Numbered from the stretch's first letter, positions 31,796 to 40,182 are shown. The stretch is 54,768 bases of DNA from CAVAWX01 sp963642995 (GCA_963642995.1 CAVIIZ010000005.1:1-54768); one strand, 5' to 3'. Made by a program: numbers and translations. The notes: a model not told the origin generated them from the letters alone.

Positions 31796-32711
31796 GATTC
31801 TCTATTTCCTCAAAGAGTCCATCGTCAGCTCGCGCCGCAACCTCGGCACGACCATCGGCGGCATAGTCACGATCTTCCTCGCGCTGCTCATGGTCGGCCT
31901 GGCCATCATGATGTCGATCATGATCGGCAACGTGGCCACCTCGTTTGAAAACGAGATCAGCGTGCGCCTCTACATCTCCGACGATGCCTCCGACGAGCAG
32001 ATCCAGCGGTTCACCACGTACTTGAACTCGCTGAAAAACGACGAGGGCAACGTCGCCGGCGTCGAGTTCAAAGACAAGGACGCCGTGCTGAAGGACTTCC
32101 AGGCGCAGACGACGAACAACCCCGACATAGTCAACCAGCTCGACGGCAACCCGCTGCCGCGCACCTACGTCCTCACGTTGAAGGACACGCAAAAGGTCCA
32201 GCAGACCGTGGACAAGGTGCTCTCCAACGACGTCTTCAAGTCCATCGCCGACAATTCAGGCGACCCGTCGGATTCGGTGAAATACGGCCAGGACACGGTC
32301 GAGAAGCTGTTCAAGGTCACGAACCTGGTGCGCTACGGATGCGCCGTCGCGGTCGTCTTGCTCGTCTTCATCTCGCTCGTGTTCTTGAACAACACGATAC
32401 GCCTTGCCATCTTGGCGCGCCGCCGTGAGATCTCGATCATGCGGCTCGTGGGCGCGTCCAACGGCTTCATCCGCGGGCCGTTCCTCATGGAGGGCGCGCT
32501 GCAGGCGCTCGTGGGCGCGGTCTTCGCCATCATCGCCATCGCGTGCATACGGGCGTTCGCGATGCCCAGCTTGGAGAACTTCGTCCAGTTCCTGCCGCTT
32601 TCGGTCGACAGCGGCGCCTACGGCATGATCTACTTCGTCCTCATCATCGGCGGCATCCTCATCGGCATGCTGGGCTCGGCCATCGCGATGAGGCGCTATT
32701 TGAAGGTCTGA
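31788..32711 (+). CDS. ftsX: Cell division protein FtsX
   Basis: A 307-residue membrane partner of FtsE. There are four membrane helices: near 20-45 (IVTIFLALLMVGLAIMMSIM), near 188-210 (CAVAVVLLVFISLVFLNNTI), near 235-260 and near 280-302. A large extracellular domain (about 48-180) with many Asp and Gln residues would touch coiled-coil hydrolases. Motif RREISIMRLVGAS is the family coupling helix. It starts inside ftsE (eight-base overlap), giving coupled translation. eno follows after 141 bases with its own leader. Confidence 0.96.
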   Translation: MSKILYFLKESIVSSRRNLGTTIGGIVTIFLALLMVGLAIMMSIMIGNVATSFENEISVRLYISDDASDEQIQRFTTYLNSLKNDEGNVAGVEFKDKDAVLKDFQAQTTNNPDIVNQLDGNPLPRTYVLTLKDTQKVQQTVDKVLSNDVFKSIADNSGDPSDSVKYGQDTVEKLFKVTNLVRYGCAVAVVLLVFISLVFLNNTIRLAILARRREISIMRLVGASNGFIRGPFLMEGALQALVGAVFAIIAIACIRAFAMPSLENFVQFLPLSVDSGAYGMIYFVLIIGGILIGMLGSAIAMRRYLKV

Positions 32712-32852
32712 CGCCCCCTCGGGCTTCGGCACGTCGGCGCGCCCGCTTGCCAGCGCTTGCGGGTGCGCCTGTTTGTTCATGGTGGAAGGCATGCGCGTCG
32801 TGTTTTGCGTGCGGCGCGCGGGCATGCCCCTTTTAGGGAAAGGCGGAAAGCT

Positions 32853-34145
32853 ATGAGCCAGATTCTGGATGTGTACGGCCGCGAGGTCCTCGACTCGCGC
32901 GGCAATCCCACGGTGGAAGTCGAGGTCGTGCTCGACGACGGGGCCTTCGGGCGCGCGACGGTGCCCTCCGGCGCCTCGACCGGCGCCTTCGAGGCCGTCG
33001 AGTTGCGCGACGGCGAGAAGGACCGCTATTGCGGCAAGGGCGTCGAGTGCGCGGTGGCGCATGTGAACGAGGAGATAGCCGACGCCTTGGTGGGGCTGGA
33101 CGCATGCGACCAGCGCGAGGTGGACGCCGAGCTTTTGGCCCTCGACGGCACGGACAACAAGGGAAGCCTCGGCGCGAACGCGATTTTGGGCGCCTCGCTG
33201 GCCGTGGCCCGGGCGGCGGCCGAGAGCTGCGAGCTTACGCTGTACAGCTACATAGGCGGCGTGAACGGGCACCTGCTGCCCACGCCGATGATGAACGTGT
33301 TGAACGGCGGCGCACACGCCGACAACAACGTGGACTTCCAGGAGTTCATGATCATGCCCGTGGGCGCCCCCAGCTTCAAGGAGGCGCTGCGCTGGTGCGC
33401 CGAGATCTACCACACGCTGAAGGGCGTGATCAAGGAGAAGGGCTATTCGACGGGCGTGGGCGACGAGGGCGGTTTTGCGCCGAACCTCTCCAGCAACGAA
33501 GAGCCCCTGCAGCTGCTCGTCGAGGCGTGCGAGAAGGCGGGATATGCGCCGGGCGAACAGATCCGCTTTGCCATGGACCCCGCGTCCACCGAGTTCTACG
33601 ACGCGCAAGCCGGCACCTACGTGCTGGCCGGCGAGGGCAAGACCTTCACCAGCGAGCAGATGGTGGACTACTGGGAGCAGCTGGTGGACAAGTACCCCAT
33701 CGTCTCGCTCGAAGACGGCATGGCCGAGGAGGACTGGGACGGTTGGAAGCTGCTCACCGAGCGCATCGGGGACCGCGTGCAGCTCGTGGGCGACGACCTG
33801 TTCGTCACGAACGCCGCGCGCCTGCAAAAGGGCATCGACATGGGCGTGGCAAACGCCATTCTCATCAAGGTGAACCAGATCGGCAGCCTGACCGAGACCC
33901 TCGACACCATCGAGCTGGCCAAGACCCACGGCTACACCTGCGTGGTCAGCCACCGCTCCGGCGAGACGGAGGACACGACCATCGCGGATCTGGCCGTGGC
34001 GGTGAACGCCGGCCAGATCAAGACCGGCGCCCCGTGCCGCACGGACCGTGTCGCAAAGTACAACCAGCTCATCCGCATCGAGGAAGAGCTCGGCGCGTCG
34101 GCGGGCTACGCGGGCGCCGACGCGTTCTACAGCATCGGCGCGTAG
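32853..34145 (+). CDS. eno: Enolase
   Basis: A 430-residue glycolytic enzyme (2-phosphoglycerate to phosphoenolpyruvate). Full-length, with GNPTVEVEV and GASTGAFEAVELRDG in the N-terminal domain, then GDEGGFAPNL with a metal region, LIKVNQIGSLTET with the catalytic lysine and SHRSGETEDTTIADLAV. The ATG follows AGGGAAAGGCGGAAAG. The gap to ftsX (32712-32852) has no further gene. An FtsB/DivIC-like gene follows after 28 bases, an order (eno then septum-initiation gene) conserved widely in actinobacteria. Confidence 0.98.
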   Translation: MSQILDVYGREVLDSRGNPTVEVEVVLDDGAFGRATVPSGASTGAFEAVELRDGEKDRYCGKGVECAVAHVNEEIADALVGLDACDQREVDAELLALDGTDNKGSLGANAILGASLAVARAAAESCELTLYSYIGGVNGHLLPTPMMNVLNGGAHADNNVDFQEFMIMPVGAPSFKEALRWCAEIYHTLKGVIKEKGYSTGVGDEGGFAPNLSSNEEPLQLLVEACEKAGYAPGEQIRFAMDPASTEFYDAQAGTYVLAGEGKTFTSEQMVDYWEQLVDKYPIVSLEDGMAEEDWDGWKLLTERIGDRVQLVGDDLFVTNAARLQKGIDMGVANAILIKVNQIGSLTETLDTIELAKTHGYTCVVSHRSGETEDTTIADLAVAVNAGQIKTGAPCRTDRVAKYNQLIRIEEELGASAGYAGADAFYSIGA

Positions 34146-34173
34146 GGCGCAAGACGTCGAAGGCGAAGCGCAG

Positions 34174-34746
34174 GTGGCGGCGGCGAGAAAACCGAGCAAG
34201 AGGCGCAAGCCCTCGCAGGACCTGAAGAAAGCCGCGAGGAAAAGCGGAAAGGACACCGCGAAAGAAGCCGCCGACACGCGCAAGCCGCACGGGCGCCGGG
34301 GCGAGAAGCCTCTCGAGAAGAAGCGGGGCAAGGAGGAGAAGGACAAGACGGAAAAGGGGAACCCGACGCGCAGGCGCTTCATCGTCGTCGGGTCCGTCGT
34401 CGTCGTGCTCGTGTGCGCGGGGCTTTTGTATCCGGCCGGCCGCACGTATTACGAGTCCGTGCGCACCGACCAGCGAAGCGCCGCCCAACTTGCGGCGATA
34501 GAGGCGCGCAACGCCGAGATTCAGCGGCAAAACGACTATCTCCAGACCGACGAGGGCATCGAAGACCAGGCGCGCAAGGAGGGCGGCTACGTGCGCGAGG
34601 GCGAGGAGGGCGTCGTCATCACCAACGGCGACAGCTCGACGGACAGGAACACGCAACTGCCCGACCAGGTGGACCTCGACCGGATACACGCGCCCAGCAC
34701 GTGGTATTACGATATTCTGGACGCGTTTTTCTTCGTGCACGTCTAG
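34174..34746 (+). CDS. Septum formation initiator, FtsB/DivIC-like
   Basis: A 190-residue bitopic protein. A 70-residue very basic cytosolic part (KKAARKSGKDTAKEAADTRK) precedes one membrane helix near residues 73-92 (IVVGSVVVVLVCAGLLYPAG). A coiled-coil follows (RSAAQLAAIEARNAEIQRQN) and then the family motif EDQARKEGGYVREGEEGVVI. Divisome proteins of this type bridge FtsL and FtsQ and signal septal synthesis. The GTG at 34174 is the best start, with GAAGGCGAAGC upstream but spacing long. It is 28 bases after eno, probably co-transcribed. The C-terminal tail ends in aromatic residues (YYDILDAFFFVHV). Confidence 0.88.
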   Translation: MAAARKPSKRRKPSQDLKKAARKSGKDTAKEAADTRKPHGRRGEKPLEKKRGKEEKDKTEKGNPTRRRFIVVGSVVVVLVCAGLLYPAGRTYYESVRTDQRSAAQLAAIEARNAEIQRQNDYLQTDEGIEDQARKEGGYVREGEEGVVITNGDSSTDRNTQLPDQVDLDRIHAPSTWYYDILDAFFFVHV

Positions 34747-34787
34747 CACGCTGAAAGGACGCGCCGCGCGCACGCGCGATACGGCAT

Positions 34788-34872
34788 GGGGGTGTGGCGG
34801 AATCGGCAGACGCAGCGGACTTAAAATCCGCCGCCGCAAGGCGTGAGGGTTCGAGCCCCTCCACCCCTACCA
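34788..34872 (+). tRNA. tRNA-Leu (anticodon UAA)
   Basis: A class II tRNA with encoded CCA (34870-34872). The acceptor is GGGGGTG with CACCCCT (G-U at the end). The anticodon stem GCGGA/TCCGC encloses CTTAAAA, giving UAA. A long variable arm (CGCCGCAAGGCG) and the T arm GGTTCGAGCCC follow. It is the second leucine tRNA in the window. Its 3' end is part of the direct repeat described below. Confidence 0.95.
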
Positions 34873-35102
34873 TCAACTTGCGTGTCCCCGCACTCGAGAA
34901 AGCCCTCAGGGTAAATTCCGCGCAGTGGGCTCGAACCCTGCGAAGGCGCGACAGCCCGGCGGGCTGTCGCGGGTCGAGCGCGAAGGCGCGAGACCCTCGC
35001 GACGCGCAGCGCCCGGCCAGGGCGCGAGCAGGCGCGTCGAGCCCCTCCACCCCTACCACCAACCCGCGTGTCCCCGCACTCGAGAAAGCCCTCAGGGTAA
35101 AT
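34851..35102 (+). repeat. Duplicated tRNA-Leu 3' end flanking a three-hairpin element
   Basis: 34851-34916 (the T-arm and acceptor 3' side of tRNA-Leu, CCA and 44 bases beyond) recurs at 35037-35102 with 63 of 66 identical positions, 186 bases apart. Between them are three consecutive perfect hairpins: 34947-34957/34961-34971 (11 bp, 3-base loop), 34987-34992/34996-35001 (6 bp, 3-base loop) and 35009-35014/35020-35025 (6 bp, 5-base loop). GCGAAGGCGCGA occurs twice, at 34940 and 34980. No gene is visible from 34873 to 35210. It could be a small non-autonomous element, an att-type scar or a decayed tandem tRNA. Confidence 0.8.
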
Positions 35103-35157
35103 CCCCCCCCCTTCCCCCTTTGGGAAACTTGAAGCCCGCGCCTGCGGCCCGGTGCCG

Positions 35158-35163
35158 TACAAT
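35158..35163 (+). promoter_or_regulatory. Putative -10 box (TACAAT) of the gene at 35211
   Basis: TACAAT in the context CCGTACAATG, 48 bases before the ATG, with the same core as the boxes at 28873 and 30775. It comes after the tRNA tail repeat and a run of nine C residues at 35103-35111. Confidence 0.4.
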
Positions 35164-35210
35164 GTGGGGCGTCTCAAGTAGGAACTTTGCTTGCAAGGAG
35201 GGGTGCAACC

Positions 35211-35606
35211 ATGGCAAAGCAAGAGCAGCACAAGATTCCGGACTACCGGGTGGCGGCGTTTGCCTCGCTGGACTTGAAGCAGCACGTGTCCGAAAACGTG
35301 GGAAACTTCCAGTTCGAGAAGTGCGTCCAGGACATAGACTGGAAGGTGGGGCACGAGAAGGGCTACTACGTCGCGGAAGGCGAGTTGCGCGTGCCGATGA
35401 AAATGTACTTCACCGCGCAAGACGACAAGGAAGACGCGTTGTTCGTCGAGCGTGTCGTCTGCAACGGCAAGCGTCTCTTCGACGCCCGCGTGGACGACGA
35501 GGAGGACGAGGACGACCCGAATTTCGGCATCGACGTCGACAGCGCCCGCGCCGAGAGCTTCGTGCGCTACCAGAGCAATATCGGAGGACGCAACAAGCAG
35601 ATCTAG
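35211..35606 (+). CDS. Small acidic hypothetical protein
   Basis: A 131-residue acidic, soluble protein that I do not recognise. It contains RVAAFASLDLKQHVSENVGN, a central KGYYVAEGELRVPMKMYFTA beta-rich region and an acidic stretch (DDEEDEDDPNFGIDVDSARA). There is no signal peptide, membrane helix or known motif. A strong ribosome site, AAGGAGGGGTGCAACC, precedes the ATG. Its stop is one base before the ATG of the polyprenyl synthase, so the two are probably translated together. The function is unknown; the linkage is the only clue. Confidence 0.75.
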   Translation: MAKQEQHKIPDYRVAAFASLDLKQHVSENVGNFQFEKCVQDIDWKVGHEKGYYVAEGELRVPMKMYFTAQDDKEDALFVERVVCNGKRLFDARVDDEEDEDDPNFGIDVDSARAESFVRYQSNIGGRNKQI

Positions 35607-35607
35607 C

Positions 35608-36627
35608 ATGGAGCTTTCCATTTTCGAGAAATACCTGAACTCCAAGACGTCGCGCGTCGGCGAGGTCGTGGCGAGCTATTTCTCCGAGGGCACGCACCAG
35701 GACATGGACCGCTATCTCTACGAGCCGCTGGCGCGCTACGCGGCAAACGGGGGCAAGCGCCACCGCCCCCTCATCTGCCTGCTCGCCTGCCGGGCGGTGG
35801 GCGGCGACGAGGAGCGCGCCCTGGCCGCCGCCGCCGCGATAGAGCATTTCCACACGGCGGCGCTCATCCACGACGACATCGCCGACGACTCGATGCTGCG
35901 CCGCGGCAAGCCCTGCCTGCACATACAAGAAGGCGAGGGGTTGGCCATCAACGCGGGCGACCTCGCGTTGTCGCTGGTCACGGGCGCTGTGGTAGACGAC
36001 GACAGTTTGAGCGACGCGGTGAAGCTGCGCGTGCTCAAAGAGCTCGTGGACATGACGACGCGCACCATCGAAGGGCAGGCGCTCGACATCGGCTGGGCGC
36101 GCGACAAGCGCTTCGACATCACGGTCGCCGACTACGTGGTCATGGCCGAGCACAAGACGGCCTTCTACTCGGGAGGCGTCCCGTTGGCCGTGGGCGCCAT
36201 CATCGGCGGCGGCAGCGAGGAGCAGGTCGAGGCCTTGCGCGCCTACGGCATGTCGACCGGGCTGGCCTTCCAGATCCAAGACGACCTGCTCAACCTCGTG
36301 GGGTCGAAGGAGGCCGCGGAGAAGGACTTCCGCAGCGACATCACCGAGGGAAAACGCACCATCATCGCCGTGCACGCGCTCGAGCACGCGCCCGCTGCCG
36401 AACGCGACGAGCTGCTCGACATACTCTCGACGGCCCAAGGCGAGCCTGCGGTGCTGGAGCGCGCGGTGCAGATCATGCAGGCGGCAGGCTCCATCGACTA
36501 CGCGCGCGCGTACGCCATCGACCTGGCGCACGAGCACCAGCGCGACCTCGAAGAGGCCCTGCCCCCCTCGCGGGCGCGCACACTGCTTTTGGCCATGGGC
36601 GATTTCTTCGTCAGCAGGCTCAGGTAG
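35608..36627 (+). CDS. Polyprenyl diphosphate synthase
   Basis: A 339-residue trans-prenyltransferase that extends allylic diphosphates with isopentenyl diphosphate. The first aspartate-rich motif is DDIAD (about residues 90-94, AALIHDDIADDS). The second is DDLLN (about 225-229, FQIQDDLLNLVG), an Asn variant common in longer-chain synthases. GGKRHRPLICLLAC is the conserved substrate region. Length and motifs suggest a medium or long product, for example a menaquinone side chain; the residues before the first motif (HTAALI) leave room. It overlaps nothing but is one base after the acidic gene. IspD/IspF at 9.6-11 kb supply its substrate. Confidence 0.9.
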   Translation: MELSIFEKYLNSKTSRVGEVVASYFSEGTHQDMDRYLYEPLARYAANGGKRHRPLICLLACRAVGGDEERALAAAAAIEHFHTAALIHDDIADDSMLRRGKPCLHIQEGEGLAINAGDLALSLVTGAVVDDDSLSDAVKLRVLKELVDMTTRTIEGQALDIGWARDKRFDITVADYVVMAEHKTAFYSGGVPLAVGAIIGGGSEEQVEALRAYGMSTGLAFQIQDDLLNLVGSKEAAEKDFRSDITEGKRTIIAVHALEHAPAAERDELLDILSTAQGEPAVLERAVQIMQAAGSIDYARAYAIDLAHEHQRDLEEALPPSRARTLLLAMGDFFVSRLR

Positions 36628-36637
36628 GTGCATCGCC

Positions 36638-37546
36638 GTGGACGCCATTTGCATGGGCAGCACCGGTTCTGCCGTCTACGATGTGCAGCGGCGCCTGCGC
36701 ATGCTCGGATACGAGCTGCAGGTGGATTCCGCCTTCGGCGACAAGACCCGCGCGGCCGTCGAGGCGTTTCGCCGAGGCGAGGGCCTGCCCGCGGGCGGCG
36801 CGGTGGACGAGGCCACGTGGAATGCCCTCGTAGACGCCACCTTCGCGTTGGGCGATCGCATACTCTACCTGCGCATGCCCTATTTCCATGGCCGGGATGT
36901 GCGCTCCTTGCAGGACATACTCGACGTGCTCGGCTTCGTCACGGGCGACCCGGACGGCATCTTCGGCCCGCATACGGAACGGGCGTTGCGCGAGTTTCAG
37001 GCCTCCGCGGGCATCACAGACGACGGCATCGCGGGCGCGAGCACCTACGACGCCGTCGAGCGCCTGCGCCATGCGTGGGCCGACAAGCAGGCGGCCGGGG
37101 ACGTGCCCGCCGACAGGGCCTACATGGGACTTGCCCGGGCATTCGAGGCGCTGCAGGACATGGAGGCGTGCTTCTACGGTCTCGACGAGGCGGGGCGCGC
37201 CGTCGCCGCCCGCATCGCGAACCTGGCGCGTGCGACCACCTCGACTGCCCGTGTGACGTGCGCAGACGAGCTGGACGGCGTGCCGCATGCCGGCATGTTG
37301 CTCGTGGGGGTGGTCTCGCCCGGGGCGCCGGTGCAGGAGGGCGTGCCCATGGTGGCGGTCTCGGCGGACTACTCGTTTTCGAAGAGACTCACGACGGCCC
37401 TCGAGCTGGCAGGAGCCGGGAAGCGGCGCCTGGTCGTCGAGCTGCTGCCGTCTGCGGAAAGCCTGGCGCAGGTGAGCGCGGAGCAATGGCAGCAGCACTT
37501 GGCCGTGCTCGTGCTCGACGCCTTCTGCAACGCGTTCTCGAGCTAG
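36638..37546 (+). CDS. Cytosolic protein with two peptidoglycan-binding domains
   Basis: A 302-residue protein with two PG_binding_1 domains: residues 3-65 (GSTGSAVYDVQRRLRMLGYE, ending KTRAAVEAFRRGEGLPAGG) and 78-146 (GRDVRSLQDILDVLGFVTGD, then GIFGPHTERALREFQASAGI). The C-terminal 140 residues have no clear motif and could be a degraded hydrolase domain. There is no signal peptide. The pair of binding domains without export recalls mycobacterial CwlM, but that is a weak analogy. The start is GTG 36638, ten bases after the polyprenyl synthase stop, so the two form an operon. Confidence 0.75.
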   Translation: MDAICMGSTGSAVYDVQRRLRMLGYELQVDSAFGDKTRAAVEAFRRGEGLPAGGAVDEATWNALVDATFALGDRILYLRMPYFHGRDVRSLQDILDVLGFVTGDPDGIFGPHTERALREFQASAGITDDGIAGASTYDAVERLRHAWADKQAAGDVPADRAYMGLARAFEALQDMEACFYGLDEAGRAVAARIANLARATTSTARVTCADELDGVPHAGMLLVGVVSPGAPVQEGVPMVAVSADYSFSKRLTTALELAGAGKRRLVVELLPSAESLAQVSAEQWQQHLAVLVLDAFCNAFSS

Positions 37547-37664
37547 GCCCCGCTTTTTCGCGCGTTGCCGGGAAAAACGCTCCGCCGCGCCCGTTTCCGC
37601 GTTCAAATGTGAAGGGGATGTGGGCGAAAGGCCTGAAATTTCCGGGTGCGCCTTCAATCGGGTG

Positions 37665-37670
37665 TACTAT
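37665..37670 (+). promoter_or_regulatory. Putative -10 box (TACTAT) of the first NlpC gene
   Basis: TACTAT in the context GGTGTACTATG, 48 bases before the ATG at 37718. The -35 is weak. Ribosome site CATGCGGAGGTC follows. Otherwise 37547-37664 shows no gene. Confidence 0.3.
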
Positions 37671-37717
37671 GAACACTCGTATGAAGAGCAAGACGAACAC
37701 ATGCGGAGGTCTTCAAC

Positions 37718-38818
37718 ATGCCGCTCGAACTTGATCGCAGGTCTTTTGCCAAAGCCGCGGCCGTCCTCGCCGGCGCCGCTTTCGCGCTCGCGCCGCAGCA
37801 GGCGCACGCCATCACCTCGGCGCAGAAGCAGGCGGAGGTGCAGCAGGTCGCCTCGCAGCTCGAATCCATCAACAGCGAGTTCGAGACTGCCGTCCAGCAG
37901 TACAACAAGGCGCAAGACGACTACAACAGCGCGACGAACGCCGTCGAGGAGTGCCAGGAGAAGATTTCTGCCGCGCAGGAGAAGATCGGCGGCTTGCAGG
38001 GACGCCTGGAGACGCGCGCCACGAGCATGTACCGCAACGGCTCCATGAGCTATCTGGACGTGCTGCTGGGCACGGCGTCGTTTGCCGACTTCGCCACCGT
38101 CTGGGACACTTTGAACAACCTCAACGAAGACGATGCCGACCTGGTCTCCGAGGCCAAGGCGGCAAAGCAGGAGCTTGAAAACACCCAAGAAGAGCTTGCG
38201 GCCAACCAGCAGGCGGCCAAGTCCGCCGTCTCCGAGGCGAACAGCTACAAGGCCACGGTCGAGCAGAAGCAAAGCGAGTACACCAGCCTCTACAACAGCC
38301 TTTCCTCCGAATACCAGCAGCTCTTGGAGAAAGAGCAGGCCGAGCGCGACCGTGCTGCCGCCGCTGCCGCGGCCGCCTACACCCCGACGGTCACCCAGGA
38401 AAGCTCCGGTTCCTCCGGTTCCTCCTCCAGGTCTTCGAGCTCTTCTTCTTCCGGCAGCAAAAGCTATGCTTCTTCCAGCTCCATTCCCACGAACGGCAGC
38501 GTCGTGGACTACGCGCGCTCGCGCATCGGCTGCCCGTACGTGTGGGGCGCCTCCGGCCCAGACCAGTTCGACTGCTCGGGATTGACTATGTGGTGCTATG
38601 CGAAAATCGGCATCTCGCTTCCCCACTACGACGTCGCCCAGAAAAACGCCGCAAAGGCCATCTTGAACCCCGAGGACGCCGCCCCGGGCGATATCTTGTG
38701 GCGCTCCGGCCACGTGGCCATCTCCACCGGCGGCACCAACTACATCCATGCCCCGCATTCCGGCGCCGTGGTCTGCGAGGGCAGCGGCGGGCGCTGGACC
38801 TGCGCCCTGCGTTTCTAG
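37718..38818 (+). CDS. Tat-exported coiled-coil NlpC/P60 peptidoglycan hydrolase (copy A)
   Basis: A 366-residue secreted cysteine endopeptidase. The twin-arginine signal is DRRSFAKAAAVLAGAAFALA, with cleavage likely after AHA near residue 31. A long coiled coil (about 33-215), like those of FtsX-activated hydrolases (RipC, PcsB type), follows. Then comes a Ser-rich linker (SSGSSGSSSRSSSSSSSGSK) and the NlpC/P60 domain with DCSG (Cys286) and a histidine in SGHVAIS near 333. It converges on copy B. The segment 38015-38146 is almost identical in both genes. Confidence 0.93.
   Translation: MPLELDRRSFAKAAAVLAGAAFALAPQQAHAITSAQKQAEVQQVASQLESINSEFETAVQQYNKAQDDYNSATNAVEECQEKISAAQEKIGGLQGRLETRATSMYRNGSMSYLDVLLGTASFADFATVWDTLNNLNEDDADLVSEAKAAKQELENTQEELAANQQAAKSAVSEANSYKATVEQKQSEYTSLYNSLSSEYQQLLEKEQAERDRAAAAAAAAYTPTVTQESSGSSGSSSRSSSSSSSGSKSYASSSSIPTNGSVVDYARSRIGCPYVWGASGPDQFDCSGLTMWCYAKIGISLPHYDVAQKNAAKAILNPEDAAPGDILWRSGHVAISTGGTNYIHAPHSGAVVCEGSGGRWTCALRF
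38015..38146 (+). repeat. Inverted repeat arm within NlpC copy A
   Basis: This 132-base segment encodes RATSMYRNGSMSYLDVLLGT and the next 24 residues. Its inverse copy is 39582-39713 in copy B. I count five base differences; 38012-38088 is identical over 77 bases to the complement of 39640-39716. The arms are in the same codon frame in both genes and lie in the coiled-coil region, upstream of the linker and catalytic domain. Confidence 0.95.
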
Positions 38819-38907
38819 AGAAAAAGCGCGAATCCCCGCGCAAGGGGGCGTGCGAAAAGCAGCCTGAGCCCATGTCGCACACGGCATTCGGGTGCCGCGC
38901 TTTTCTC
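38818..38907. terminator. Possible shared terminator between convergent NlpC genes
   Basis: GAGAAAAAGCGCG (38818-38830) pairs with CGCGCTTTTCTC (38896-38907) with one bulge and a long GC-rich loop. The A and T ends could serve both strands. The whole 118-base gap lacks a gene. The long loop makes this uncertain. Confidence 0.35.
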
Positions 38908-38936
38908 CGAGGGGGGCTTTGCGCCCCAAGCAGTGC

Positions 38937-40004
38937 TCACATTCGCACGACGCGTCCGCGCACCGCCGATATCTTCACGACGGCGCCCGTGTGCGGCGCT
39001 TCGATCATCTGCCCGTTGCCGATGTAGAGGCCGCAATGGTGGCTGCTGCACGAGACCACGTCGCCCGGCTGCGGGTTGCTCGCCGTGGGCTTCGAGGAGA
39101 AATCCGACGCGACGTAGTGGCGCTTGTGGTCGCCGTGCAGGGCGTATCCGACCAGCCCCGAGCAATCGTAGCCGCCAGGCCCGACGCCGCCCCACACATA
39201 CGGAAGGCCAAGGCACGAGTACGCGCGGTCGACGGCGGCGTTGCCGCTGTAGGACTGCGCGCCCCCGGAGGCCGCGCCCGACGACGACCCGCCGGACGAT
39301 TTGCCCGACGACCCCGACCCCGAGCCGACGGACGTGACGGCCGGCGTGTAGGCTGCGGCCGCCCGCGCCTCCTCTTGCCTGCGCGCCTCCTCTTCTTGGG
39401 CGACGAGCTGGCGATATTCCTCGCTCAGACTGTTGTAGAGCGCGTCGTACTCGCTTTTCTTCCGCTCGACCGTGGCCTTGTACGATTTCGCGTCGGCAAG
39501 CGCCTGCTCGGCCTCGGCCTGCTTGTCGTCGAGCGTCTGCTTCGTGGCTTCCAGCTCGGCGCGCGCGCTCTTGTTGCTGGCGACGAGGTCCGCGTCGTCT
39601 TCGTTGAGGTTGTTCAACGTGTCCCAGACGGTGGCGAAATCGGCAAACGACGCCGTGCCCAGCAGCACGTCCAGATAGCTCATGGAGCCGTTGCGGTACA
39701 TGCTCGTGGCGCGCGTGCTCAGCTTGCCTTGCAAGGCGTCGATCTTTGCCTGGGTGCTGTTTATCTTCTGCTGGCATTCCTCGACTTCGGCGGTGGCCGA
39801 TTCGTAGGTCATCTGCGCCTTGTTGTAGTCGTCGACGGCGGCCTCGAACTCCGAGTTGAGCGAGTCGAGTTTTTCCTTCGCCGCCTGCGCCTCGGCCTTC
39901 TTCTCGGCCGAAGTCACGCCAAGCGCCTCGCCCGGCCGCGAGGCGATCGCGATGCCGGCGACGGCTGCTGCGCCCACAAAGGTTCTGCGGTTCAGCATGT
40001 TCAT
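38937..40004 (-). CDS. Tat-exported coiled-coil NlpC/P60 peptidoglycan hydrolase (copy B)
   Basis: A 355-residue paralogue of copy A. The signal is LNRRTFVGAAAVAGIAIASR, a twin-arginine type. The coiled coil matches copy A, with a 44-residue identical stretch. The linker is Gly/Ser-rich (VGSGSGSSGKSSGGSSSGAA). The NlpC/P60 domain has YDCSG (Cys near 280), a histidine in HHCGLYIG near 320 and divergent surroundings. The catalytic halves differ far more than the N-terminal halves. The start ATG (MNMLNRR) follows GGAGGTCGTACAT. Its target bond is not predictable from sequence. Confidence 0.93.
   Translation of the reverse strand: MNMLNRRTFVGAAAVAGIAIASRPGEALGVTSAEKKAEAQAAKEKLDSLNSEFEAAVDDYNKAQMTYESATAEVEECQQKINSTQAKIDALQGKLSTRATSMYRNGSMSYLDVLLGTASFADFATVWDTLNNLNEDDADLVASNKSARAELEATKQTLDDKQAEAEQALADAKSYKATVERKKSEYDALYNSLSEEYRQLVAQEEEARRQEEARAAAAYTPAVTSVGSGSGSSGKSSGGSSSGAASGGAQSYSGNAAVDRAYSCLGLPYVWGGVGPGGYDCSGLVGYALHGDHKRHYVASDFSSKPTASNPQPGDVVSCSSHHCGLYIGNGQMIEAPHTGAVVKISAVRGRVVRM
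39582..39713 (-). repeat. Inverted repeat arm within NlpC copy B
   Basis: The inverse partner of 38015-38146. The two arms face each other 1435 bases apart and enclose both linkers, both catalytic domains and the convergent terminator region. Recombination here would invert the enclosed segment and leave both genes in frame with exchanged C-terminal halves. Confidence 0.95.
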
Positions 40005-40182
40005 ATGTACGACCTCCGAACTAGTCTGCTTCCAGCAGGTCGCCCAATCACAGGAACGCACATGGTAGCACGCACGCCGCGCGCGTCAAGGAGCCCCACG
40101 CGCGGGTGAAGGGGCGCGGCTTTTGGGTTGCGCGCCGCCGGCCGGGCCGACGCCGAAAGGCGCCCTGCCTTTCACCACGTCG

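Noticed and set aside
35103..35111. Run of nine C residues
   Set aside because: A homopolymer in non-coding DNA. It might vary in length, but no gene is affected.
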